Source: an uncultured Paraburkholderia sp. (GTDB lineage: Bacteria; Pseudomonadota; Gammaproteobacteria; Burkholderiales; Burkholderiaceae). From it: DNA of 12,497 bases. The notes beneath the pieces are model-generated. The model had not been told where the DNA came from. It saw nothing but the letters and a program-made list of their open reading frames with translations, and ran no database searches. The translations under genes were made by a program, and so were the position numbers. This document shows, one piece after another, positions 6,707 through 12,497 of this stretch (position 1 is the stretch's first letter; each line of letters begins with the position of its first letter). The stretch lies in NCBI GenBank assembly GCA_937917025.1, contig CALFSF010000084.1:1-12497 (forward strand), in the 5' to 3' direction.

Positions 6707-6735
6707 CCTCGTGAGCCGGCAGCCGGCTCACGAGG
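6707..6735 (+). other. Strong intercistronic hairpin between dctP and dctQ
   Basis: CCTCGTGAGCCGGC (6707-6720) and GCCGGCTCACGAGG (6722-6735) are perfect 14-base complements separated by one base, folding as a 13-bp stem with loop CAG. No T-run follows (CAGTCTGAATGG), so it is unlikely to be a full terminator. It most likely stabilises dctP mRNA or partly attenuates read-through, giving more receptor than membrane subunits, as known for binding-protein operons generally. Confidence 0.7.
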
Positions 6736-6782
6736 CAGTCTGAATGGGCAGGATAAGTCCGTTGTATGGAAGGATGGAATAG

Positions 6783-7262
6783 ATGACCTTCATGAAACGC
6801 CCGAATGATTTTCTTTTTCGCGTGCTGGCCATAGTGGCGTCGATCAGCCTTGCTGTGTTGACGTTGCTGGTCTTTTACGGCGTGGTCATGCGCTATGTCT
6901 TTAACGACGCACCCGATTTCGTCGAGCCGATCGCACTTCTGCTGGTGGTCGTCATCGCCATGTTCGGGGCCTCGCTCAAGGTTCGCGAGAGCGGCCATAT
7001 CGGGCTCGACTCGCTCGTCAAGACGCTGTCGCCCAAAGGGCAGGTCCTGGCCGAAGCGTTTCAGCATGTGTGCCTGATCGCGCTTTCCGTCGCGATTTTC
7101 GTGGGCTGCATTCAAATGGCGGAAACGACGATGGACGACCGGATTCCGATTCTCGGCCTCCCGGAAGCCCTCCGATACTTCATTCCGGTCGCAGCCAGCG
7201 TCTGCATCATTTCTTTCTCGTTCGAACATCTGCTGAAGCTGTTCGCGCGGAAGCATACCTAG
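6783..7262 (+). CDS. dctQ: TRAP transporter small membrane subunit, DctQ family
   Basis: Small integral-membrane subunit that couples the receptor to the DctM transporter, 159 residues, the usual DctQ size. Four hydrophobic segments are visible: about 13-35, 48-65, 88-108 and 128-148. The DctQ signature RYVFNDAPDFVEPI (37-50) has the expected Arg/Asn and acidic residue at the start of the second helix, followed by KVRESGHIGLDSLV (66-79). ATG at 6783 is preceded by GGAAGGA with eight bases of spacing; an in-frame ATG at 6792 is a weaker alternative. The stop is seven bases before dctM, so the two are translated together. It shares the transporter's substrate, which the sequence does not identify. 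Confidence 0.92.
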   Translation: MTFMKRPNDFLFRVLAIVASISLAVLTLLVFYGVVMRYVFNDAPDFVEPIALLLVVVIAMFGASLKVRESGHIGLDSLVKTLSPKGQVLAEAFQHVCLIALSVAIFVGCIQMAETTMDDRIPILGLPEALRYFIPVAASVCIISFSFEHLLKLFARKHT

Positions 7263-7269
7263 AGCAATC

Positions 7270-8622
7270 ATGGAACTTGCCATTCTCTTTGTCAGTTTTA
7301 TCGTGTTCCTCGCTCTCGGGGTTCCGGTCTCGTTCGGGTTGGGGCTCTCGTGCGTCCTGACGTATCTGTATGAAGGCCTGCCCGCGGCAACGGCCATGCA
7401 GTCGATGATCTCGGGCATGAACGCGTTCTCGTTTCTCGCGGTCCCGTTCTTCATCTTTTCCGGCGAACTGATGCTCCACGGCGGTATCGCCGACCGCATC
7501 CTGCGTTTCGCCCAGGCGACCGTCGGACATTTCCGCGGCGGCCTCGGCATGGCCAACGTCGTCGCGTGCACGCTGTTCGGCGGTGTGTCCGGTTCGCCGA
7601 CGGCCGATACGTCGGCGATGGGCGGCGTCGTGATTCCGCTGATGAAGCGCGAAGGCTATAGCGCGGCGTATGCGGTCAACGTGACGACCCACTCGTCGCT
7701 GGCCGGCGCGCTGATGCCGACATCGACGAACATGATCATCTATGCGTTCGCCGCGCAGGGGATCACGGGCACGCTGAACGGCCAGCAGCTGAGCGGCGTC
7801 TCGATCGGCGACCTGCTGTTCTCCGGGCTGCTGCCGGTGCTGTGGGTGATGGGTTTCGTGCTGATCGCAGCCTACTGGCAGGCGGTTCGTTTCGGCTACC
7901 CGCAGCGCCCCGACGGTTCGACGGGCGTGCAGAAGTTTCCCGGCTGGTTCGCGGTGGGCAGGACGTTCCTTGGCGCATTGCCCGGCCTGATGGTGATCGC
8001 GATCATCCTGGTGTGCGTGGCAAGGGGCATTGCGACCGCGACAGAAGCCGCGGCGATCGCGGTGGTCTATTCGCTGGTGCTGACACTTGTCGTCTATCGC
8101 TCGATGACGAGAAAGAAGCTCTTCGTGGCGCTTTCCAGCGCGACCAAGACAACGGGTGTGGTGCTGCTGCTGATCGCCGTGTCGAACATGCTGCGCTTCC
8201 AGATGGCTTACCTGGAGATTCCCGACGCGATCGAGCGCCTGCTCGAACATGCAACGACGCTTCCGTGGCTGATGCTGCTGTATATCAACATCCTCCAGGT
8301 TTTCCTCGGCACGTTCGTCGACATGGCCGCGCACATCCTGATCACGACGCCGCTGTTCCTGCCGCTCGCGATGCATGCCGGCGTGGGCCCCGTGCAGTTC
8401 GGCATCATGATTCTGCTGAACTGCTCACTGGGTCTGGTTCATCCGCCGATCGGCTCGGTGCAGTTCGTCGGTTGCGCGATCGGCAACGTCTCGATTGGCG
8501 AAACGACGAAAATCGCGTGGCCGTATTATCTGGCCATCTTCAGTGCGATCAACGTCGTCACCTATCTGCCGTTCTTTTCGACCTGGTTGCCGAGCCTGAT
8601 TAACGGACACCCGGTGTATTGA
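7270..8622 (+). CDS. dctM: TRAP transporter large membrane subunit, DctM family
   Basis: Sodium-driven transport channel of the TRAP system, inner membrane, 450 residues, a little longer than the roughly 425-430 typical; the surplus appears around 161-180 and in the loop near 207-225. About a dozen hydrophobic segments are visible. Family motifs: NAFSFLAVPFFIFSGELM (51-68), the hairpin motif GGVSGSPTADTSAMGGVVIP (104-123), and the second pseudo-symmetric motif LGLVHPPIGSVQFVG (387-401). In the last, His391 replaces the threonine more usual in G-L-x-T-P-P-x-G. ATG at 7270 is close behind the dctQ stop with only a weak ribosome site (AGAGC), consistent with translational coupling. The intrinsic terminator at 8651-8682 ends the operon. 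Confidence 0.95.
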   Translation: MELAILFVSFIVFLALGVPVSFGLGLSCVLTYLYEGLPAATAMQSMISGMNAFSFLAVPFFIFSGELMLHGGIADRILRFAQATVGHFRGGLGMANVVACTLFGGVSGSPTADTSAMGGVVIPLMKREGYSAAYAVNVTTHSSLAGALMPTSTNMIIYAFAAQGITGTLNGQQLSGVSIGDLLFSGLLPVLWVMGFVLIAAYWQAVRFGYPQRPDGSTGVQKFPGWFAVGRTFLGALPGLMVIAIILVCVARGIATATEAAAIAVVYSLVLTLVVYRSMTRKKLFVALSSATKTTGVVLLLIAVSNMLRFQMAYLEIPDAIERLLEHATTLPWLMLLYINILQVFLGTFVDMAAHILITTPLFLPLAMHAGVGPVQFGIMILLNCSLGLVHPPIGSVQFVGCAIGNVSIGETTKIAWPYYLAIFSAINVVTYLPFFSTWLPSLINGHPVY

Positions 8623-8650
8623 GTTTCGAAGGTTTTCCCGGGTGGTGATG

Positions 8651-8682
8651 AACAGCCCCGCATGTGCGGGGCTGTTTTCGTT
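8651..8682 (+). terminator. Rho-independent terminator after dctM
   Basis: Perfect stem AACAGCCCCGC / GCGGGGCTGTT around the loop ATGT, followed by TTTTCGTTT including the last stem bases. It begins 28 bases past the dctM stop. On the opposite strand the hairpin is followed by CATCACC with no T-run, so it is a poor terminator for the convergent NmrA-like gene. Confidence 0.9.
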
Positions 8683-8708
8683 TATGGCCCGGCGGCCGTC
8701 GCCTGCCG

Positions 8709-9587
8709 TCAGGCGCTGGCCCATGTCGAGGCCGTCGCGAGCGCGAAGTCGCGATAGGACCGCGGTTGCCTCCCCAGCAACGTCGCCAGGCGGCCAACCT
8801 CGTCCTTCGACGCGACTGCGCCATCCTGCTGGTATCGCGCCATCATCAGACGCATGTCATAAGCGAGCCATGCCGGCGCGGCCGACCTGAGCCGTTGTTC
8901 GAGCAGGTCGAGATCGTCGCCCCCGTACTGGATCGTGCGCCCGAGTGCTTCAGTCCAGATTTCCACGACGGCATGCGCGGTCAGCGCGTCGGGGCCGACC
9001 AGTTCGAATGATTCCCGCGGCAGCCGGCTGGCCGCTCGCTCGCGGCGAACAAGTTCGCGCGCGGCTGCCTCGCCGATATCGCGGACGTCCACCATTGAAA
9101 TGCCCTGGCTGCCAATCGGCATGCCGTACACGCCATGCGTCAGCAGCGGCTCTTTCTGCCGGACGTCGTTCTGGATGAAATACGCGGGGCGCAGGATCGT
9201 CGCCGGAAGATCGCAGTGCTCGATCATCCGCTCGACCGTATGTTTGCCGGTGAAGTGAGGAACGTCGACATATTCGGCGCCCTTGAAAACCGACAGATAG
9301 ACGATGCCCTTCACGTCCATCTCGCGCGCCACGCTCAATGCCTGCAACGCCTGCGTCAGCTCGTCCGCGGCGTTCGGTGCGAGCAGGAACAGCGTGCTGA
9401 CACCGCTCATCGCACGCCGCACCGCATCCACGTCGGAAAGATCGCCCTTCACTGCGGCGATGCCATCGGCGAAGCGTGATTGTTCCGGCGTGCGCGTCAA
9501 CGCCCGCACCTCAAGGCCGCTCCCTTCCAGATGCGCGAGAACCTGCTTGCCCACCACGCCGGTACTGCCAGTTACGAGAATTGCCAT
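8709..9587 (-). CDS. NmrA-like NAD(P)-binding oxidoreductase or sensor (atypical SDR)
   Basis: Rossmann-fold protein of 292 residues. The N-terminus MAILVTGSTGVVGKQVLAHL carries the dinucleotide motif G7-x-x-G10-x-x-G13, followed by an Arg in ALTRTPEQSRF that suits NADP(H). VKGDLSDVDAVRRAM (46-60), IVYLSV (95-100), HFTGKHTVERMIE (111-123) and ILRPAYFIQN (131-140) are typical of the NmrA/YtfG/azoreductase-like group. The catalytic Tyr-x-x-x-Lys of classical SDRs is not present in usual form. Family members are quinone or azo reductases, or redox sensors without activity, so the reaction is open. ATG at 9587 was chosen: GGAG lies six bases upstream and the glycine motif then starts at the expected place; a longer frame reaches 9626. 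Divergent from a LysR gene 114 bases away, which probably controls it. Confidence 0.88.
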   Translation of the reverse strand: MAILVTGSTGVVGKQVLAHLEGSGLEVRALTRTPEQSRFADGIAAVKGDLSDVDAVRRAMSGVSTLFLLAPNAADELTQALQALSVAREMDVKGIVYLSVFKGAEYVDVPHFTGKHTVERMIEHCDLPATILRPAYFIQNDVRQKEPLLTHGVYGMPIGSQGISMVDVRDIGEAAARELVRRERAASRLPRESFELVGPDALTAHAVVEIWTEALGRTIQYGGDDLDLLEQRLRSAAPAWLAYDMRLMMARYQQDGAVASKDEVGRLATLLGRQPRSYRDFALATASTWASA

Positions 9588-9701
9588 GATCATCTCCACG
9601 AAAGAATGGGCCGGATCAGCCCGCAAGAGTCACGATACGCGTTCCACCTATGCGTCGAAAGTGGCAGAATCAGGACACCTCGTCTCGCCGATGGAACGAT
9701 C
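9588..9701. promoter_or_regulatory. Divergent promoter region, NmrA-like gene / LysR
   Basis: The 114-bp gap between two divergent starts is where a LysR protein would usually bind. Candidate dyads are ACGC-N11-GCGT (9637-9640 and 9652-9655) and the overlapping TTC-N12-GAA (9642-9644 and 9657-9659). The arms are short and neither is a classical T-N11-A site with good symmetry, so the exact operator is unsettled. Confidence 0.4.
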
Positions 9702-10589
9702 ATGAATCTCACGGCGCTTGCCGATTTCAATGCAGTCGCCCTGCACGGCGGATTTGGTCCAGCCAGCCGGGCGCTCGACCGGCCCAAGGCCACGCTGTCA
9801 CGACGCGTCGCCGAGCTGGAGGAAGAGCTGGGGGTGCGGTTGATCGAGCGCGGTGCCCGGCGTCTGCGGCTGACAGAAGAAGGCGTTGTGCTCCATGAGC
9901 GCACGAGCGGGCTCATGACCGAGATCCAGGAAGTGGGCGAATCCGTCGCGTCGCGGGCTCCCGTGCCACGCGGGCGGTTACGCGTCAGCGCGCCGGTCGT
10001 GTTCGCGCATGTCGTGCTTTGCCGGATCGCAGCGCGCTTTGCGCTGGCGTTTCCGCAGGTCGAGCTCGAAGTCGTCGCGGAAGACCGGGTCGTCGATCCC
10101 GTCGAGGACGGCTACGACCTCGTGATCCGCATCAATCCGCCGCCTGATGAACTGCTGGTGGGACGCCGCATTCTCAGCGACAGACGGCTCGTCGTTGCCG
10201 CGCCCGCTGTCTCCCTTCCATCGGCGCTACCGGGTGAAGACGCAGGCGTCGCGTTGCCGGTGCCAGCTGTCTTGCGATCCGCGGCGCGAGTGGATGCGCT
10301 CTGGAGCATGCGGACGGAATCGACTGGCGTCACGGCGCTCAGACCGGTGCCGGTCCTGCGACTTTCGTCGTTATTGATGGTGCGCGAGGCGGTGCTGACC
10401 GGCGTGGGCGCTGCGCTGCTACCTGGAATTCTGGTCGCGGACGATGTGCCCGCGGGACGACTCCGCTGCTGGGGCGAGGAGGTCGGTCCGCCCGTTGAAA
10501 TCTGGGCGCTCTACCATTCGCGCCGTCTGCTGGGCGTCAAGGTGCGGGCATTTCTGGATATGCTGCAGGAATTGAGCACACGCGAATGA
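9702..10589 (+). CDS. LysR-family transcriptional regulator
   Basis: DNA-binding regulator, 295 residues. The winged HTH occupies about 1-60: MNLTALADFNAVALHGGFGP, then ASRALDRPKATLSRRVAELE with the recognition helix, and LGVRLIERGARRLRLTEEG. The effector domain begins with GRLRVSAPVVFAHVVL (about 90) and contains EVVAEDRVVDPVEDGYDLVIRI, the usual LysR layout of the CrgA/AaeR-like subgroup. ATG at 9702 was chosen: it gives the family-standard N-terminus and has GGAA upstream. The frame is open back to 9480, but that part overlaps the divergent NmrA-like gene and its promoter. It most likely regulates the NmrA-like gene; effector unknown. It converges with a second LysR gene, separated by 54 bases. 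Confidence 0.93.
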   Translation: MNLTALADFNAVALHGGFGPASRALDRPKATLSRRVAELEEELGVRLIERGARRLRLTEEGVVLHERTSGLMTEIQEVGESVASRAPVPRGRLRVSAPVVFAHVVLCRIAARFALAFPQVELEVVAEDRVVDPVEDGYDLVIRINPPPDELLVGRRILSDRRLVVAAPAVSLPSALPGEDAGVALPVPAVLRSAARVDALWSMRTESTGVTALRPVPVLRLSSLLMVREAVLTGVGAALLPGILVADDVPAGRLRCWGEEVGPPVEIWALYHSRRLLGVKVRAFLDMLQELSTRE

Positions 10590-10609
10590 CCCTTCGGATG
10601 ATCTCGCGT

Positions 10610-10631
10610 CTTCGAAACAAACAGCTCGAAG
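10610..10631. terminator. Weak hairpin between convergent LysR genes
   Basis: CTTCGA / TCGAAG form a 6-bp stem with a 10-base loop in the 54-base gap between the two convergent stop codons. Neither side has a T-run, so it is at best a weak bidirectional stop signal. Confidence 0.2.
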
Positions 10632-10643
10632 CGATACGACGAA

Positions 10644-11549
10644 TCAACGCGCCGCCGCTTCCCCACCCTTAAGAAAATCAACAAACGCGCGCAGCGGCGC
10701 GGGCACATGACGATGCCCGGGATAGTAAAGAAACGGCCCCGAAAAGCGCTCCCACCACGGCTCCAGGACCGGTTCAAGTGCGCCGCTATCGAGATGCGGG
10801 CGCAGCATATCCTCGAAAAGATGCACGACACCCACGCCTGCCATCGCGGTTCTGACGGCAAGATCGCCCGCCGCGCCGGGCCTGACCACGAGCGGCCCTG
10901 GCGGATCCAGCTGCACGCGCTCGCCGTCGCGCTCGAAGTTCCAGGTTGCCATGGCGCCCCCCGCGAACTGGATGCGCAGGCACGCGTGCGCGAGCAGCTC
11001 ACGCGGGTGTGCGGGCCTGCCGTGCGTGTCGAGATAGTCCGGCGTCGCAGCGGTGGCGAAACGCTGCACACGCGGCCCGATCGGAATCGCGATCATGTCC
11101 TGCTCGAGACGCTCGTCGTAGCGAATGCCCGCGTCGCAGCCGATCGAAAGCACGTCGACAAACCCATCCTCGATGACGACTTCCACCCGGATGTCCGGAT
11201 AGGCCTTCAGGAACGGCGCGATCACACCAGGCAGGTCGATGTGCGCGACGCTCGCGGGTACGTTGAGCTTGAGCGTGCCCGACGGTTTGTCGCGAAAGCC
11301 GTTCAGCACGTCGAGCGCCGCTTCCATTTCGCTGAAGAGCGGCGTGAGCTTTTCGATGAGACGCAGCCCCGCTTCGGTCGGCGCGACGCTGCGGGTGGTG
11401 CGGTTCAGCAGACGCAGACCCAGCTTCGCTTCCAGACGGCGCACGGCAATGCTGAGGCTAGACGCGGACACACCGCTGATTCGCGCGGCATCGCGAAAGC
11501 CGCCTGAGCGCGCGACGGAGATAAAAGCGGCGAGATCGTTCAGGTCCAT
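10644..11549 (-). CDS. LysR-family transcriptional regulator, divergent to the pdxI-like gene
   Basis: DNA-binding regulator, 301 residues. HTH: MDLNDLAAFISVARSGGFRD, then AARISGVSASSLSIAVRRLE, with an unusually serine-rich recognition helix, then LGLRLLNRTTRSVAPTEAG. The effector domain starts near GTLKLNVPASVAHIDLPGVI and continues through EVVIEDGFVDVLSIGCDAGIRY, a common LysR pattern. ATG at 11549 gives the standard LysR N-terminus; the ribosome site before it is poor. It faces the aldo/keto reductase gene across 102 bp that contain a long imperfect dyad, so autoregulation and control of that gene are likely. Its effector cannot be read. It is only distantly similar to the other LysR protein in the window, so the two are not a recent duplication. 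Confidence 0.94.
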   Translation of the reverse strand: MDLNDLAAFISVARSGGFRDAARISGVSASSLSIAVRRLEAKLGLRLLNRTTRSVAPTEAGLRLIEKLTPLFSEMEAALDVLNGFRDKPSGTLKLNVPASVAHIDLPGVIAPFLKAYPDIRVEVVIEDGFVDVLSIGCDAGIRYDERLEQDMIAIPIGPRVQRFATAATPDYLDTHGRPAHPRELLAHACLRIQFAGGAMATWNFERDGERVQLDPPGPLVVRPGAAGDLAVRTAMAGVGVVHLFEDMLRPHLDSGALEPVLEPWWERFSGPFLYYPGHRHVPAPLRAFVDFLKGGEAAAR

Positions 11550-11554
11550 GGCAA

Positions 11555-11584
11555 TTGTGCATTTTTTTGAACAACCCGTATAAG
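11555..11584 (+). promoter_or_regulatory. Possible promoter for the pdxI-like gene
   Basis: TATAAG (11579-11584) is a good -10 match (5 of 6); TTGTGC (11555-11560) 18 bases upstream is a weak -35 (3 of 6). The -10 falls inside the spacer of the candidate LysR operator, an arrangement expected for a regulated promoter. Confidence 0.35.
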
Positions 11585-11602
11585 TTAAACCGGTTTATTC
11601 AA
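11567..11602. promoter_or_regulatory. Candidate LysR operator, 12-bp arms
   Basis: TTGAACAACCCG (11567-11578) and CGGTTTATTCAA (11591-11602) are inverted repeats matching in 10 of 12 positions with a 12-base spacer. Within and beside the right arm lies a perfect 12-bp palindrome TAAACCGGTTTA (11586-11597). The site is central in the 102-bp gap between the divergent LysR and reductase genes. Confidence 0.5.
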
Positions 11603-11651
11603 CAGTGCAATCGCCGCATACTGGCGCACAACCTTCCACGAGGAGCACGTC

Positions 11652-12497
11652 ATGTCAAAGTCCACACCCGCAGCCACTTACTCTCTCGCCGGTCACACGG
11701 TGCGCCGGATGGGCTACGGTGCCATGCAGCTTGCCGGCCCTGGCGTATTCGGTCCGCCGAAGGATCGCGAAGCCGCGATCGCTGTTCTTCGCGAGGCGGT
11801 GGCGTCGGGCGTCAATCACATCGATACGAGCGACTTCTACGGGCCGCACGTCACCAACCAGATCATCCGCGAAGCGCTGCATCCGTACCCGGACGACCTC
11901 GTGATCGTCACCAAGGTCGGTGCCGTGCGGGGTGACGACGCTTCATGGCTACCCGCGATGGAGCCGCAGGACATCGAGCGCGGCGTCCACGACAACCTGC
12001 GCAACCTCGGGCTCGACGCGATCGAAATCGTCAACCTGCGGATCATGGGCAAGGTCCACGCGCCATCCGAAGGAACGATCGCAAGACAGGTCGAGGCACT
12101 CGCCGGGCTTCAACGCAAGGGACTCGTGCGACATATTGGCCTGAGCAACGTGACGTCGCCCCAGGTCGCCGAGGCGCAGGGAATCGTGGAAATCGTCTGC
12201 GTGCAGAACCACTACAACCTGGTCCAGCGGGAAGACGACGCGCTCGTCGACGAACTCGCCGCCACGGGCATCGCCTATGTGCCGTTCTTTCCGCTTGGGG
12301 GATTCACGCCGCTTCAGTCGTCGGTGCTGTCGGGGGTCGCGCAGAAGCTCGGTGCCACGCCGATGCAGGTGGCGCTTGCGTGGCTTCTGCATCGCTCGCC
12401 TAACATCCTGCTGATTCCGGGTACGTCGTCGACAGGACATCTGCGTGAAAACATGCAGGCGGCGCAATTGAACCTGTCTGACGCGGTGCTTGAAGAA
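11652..12497 (+). CDS. pdxI: Aldo/keto reductase, YdbC/PdxI-like (pyridoxal reductase), C-terminus beyond the window
   Basis: NADPH-dependent aldo/keto reductase barrel; 282 residues are visible, and E. coli YdbC/PdxI is about 286, so only a few residues are missing. Similarity to YdbC as I recall it is very high along the whole length: MGYGAMQLAGPGVFGPPKDR, HIDTSDFYGPHVTNQIIREA, VHDNLRNLGLD, HIGLSNVTSPQVAEA, IAYVPFFPLGGFTPLQSS and ATPMQVALAWLLHRSPNILL. E. coli PdxI reduces pyridoxal to pyridoxine in vitamin B6 salvage; that role is transferred by resemblance. Catalytic residues D58, Y63 and K88 are present, but the usual active-site His is Asn (N128 in IEIVNLRIM). ATG at 11652 has AGGAG six bases upstream. 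Probably controlled by the divergent LysR regulator. Confidence 0.93.
   Translation, partial: MSKSTPAATYSLAGHTVRRMGYGAMQLAGPGVFGPPKDREAAIAVLREAVASGVNHIDTSDFYGPHVTNQIIREALHPYPDDLVIVTKVGAVRGDDASWLPAMEPQDIERGVHDNLRNLGLDAIEIVNLRIMGKVHAPSEGTIARQVEALAGLQRKGLVRHIGLSNVTSPQVAEAQGIVEIVCVQNHYNLVQREDDALVDELAATGIAYVPFFPLGGFTPLQSSVLSGVAQKLGATPMQVALAWLLHRSPNILLIPGTSSTGHLRENMQAAQLNLSDAVLEE

Noticed and set aside
6707..6735. Intrinsic terminator after dctP
   Set aside because: No T-run follows the stem, and dctQ and dctM continue on the same strand with no other clear promoter.
7207..8376. A 389-codon minus-strand frame opposite dctM
   Set aside because: The composition is dominated by Arg, His, Gln and Asp, typical of antisense frames in high-GC DNA, and dctM is unmistakable.
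9480..9701. 74-residue extension of the plus-strand LysR protein
   Set aside because: It overlaps the divergent gene and its promoter; LysR proteins begin at the HTH, matching ATG 9702.

Overview
The window is GC-rich, tightly packed bacterial DNA. The gene families, GC-heavy third codon positions and mixture of ABC, TRAP and LysR genes suggest a Burkholderiales genome of the Burkholderia/Paraburkholderia type. This is inferred from style and family resemblance; no taxonomic marker is present. I see no tRNA, rRNA, CRISPR array, insertion sequence or phage gene. The left and right edges each cut a gene.

Left block (1-5027, minus strand). Transcription runs right to left: an RpiR/MurR-type regulator (SIS domain), a DdpX/VanX-type D-alanyl-D-alanine dipeptidase, a periplasmic peptide-type binding protein, a DppB-type permease and a DppC-type permease that runs off the left edge. 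The order dipeptidase, binding protein, two permeases matches the E. coli ddpXABCDF operon. The likely job is import and hydrolysis of D-Ala-D-Ala or related wall-derived peptides; ATPase genes would be expected just outside the window.

Control region (5028-5645). This 618-bp stretch without a gene separates the ddp-like operon from a divergent TRAP operon. It holds a 15-bp motif repeated about 200 bp apart (14/15 identical), a near-perfect 24-bp palindrome on the distal copy, another interrupted inverted repeat near a weak promoter, a perfect 14-bp palindrome on the TRAP side and a leader hairpin.

Middle block (5646-8682, plus strand). A complete three-gene TRAP transporter, dctP-dctQ-dctM, has a strong 13-14 bp hairpin between dctP and dctQ and a clear intrinsic terminator after dctM. 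The binding protein looks like the sugar-acid/organic-acid kind; its ligand cannot be read from the sequence.

Right block (8709-12497). There are two divergent regulator/enzyme pairs. The first is an NmrA-like NAD(P)-binding protein (minus) facing a LysR regulator (plus). The second is another LysR regulator (minus) facing an aldo/keto reductase closely resembling E. coli YdbC/PdxI, pyridoxal reductase (plus), cut by the right edge a few residues before its expected end. The two LysR genes converge.
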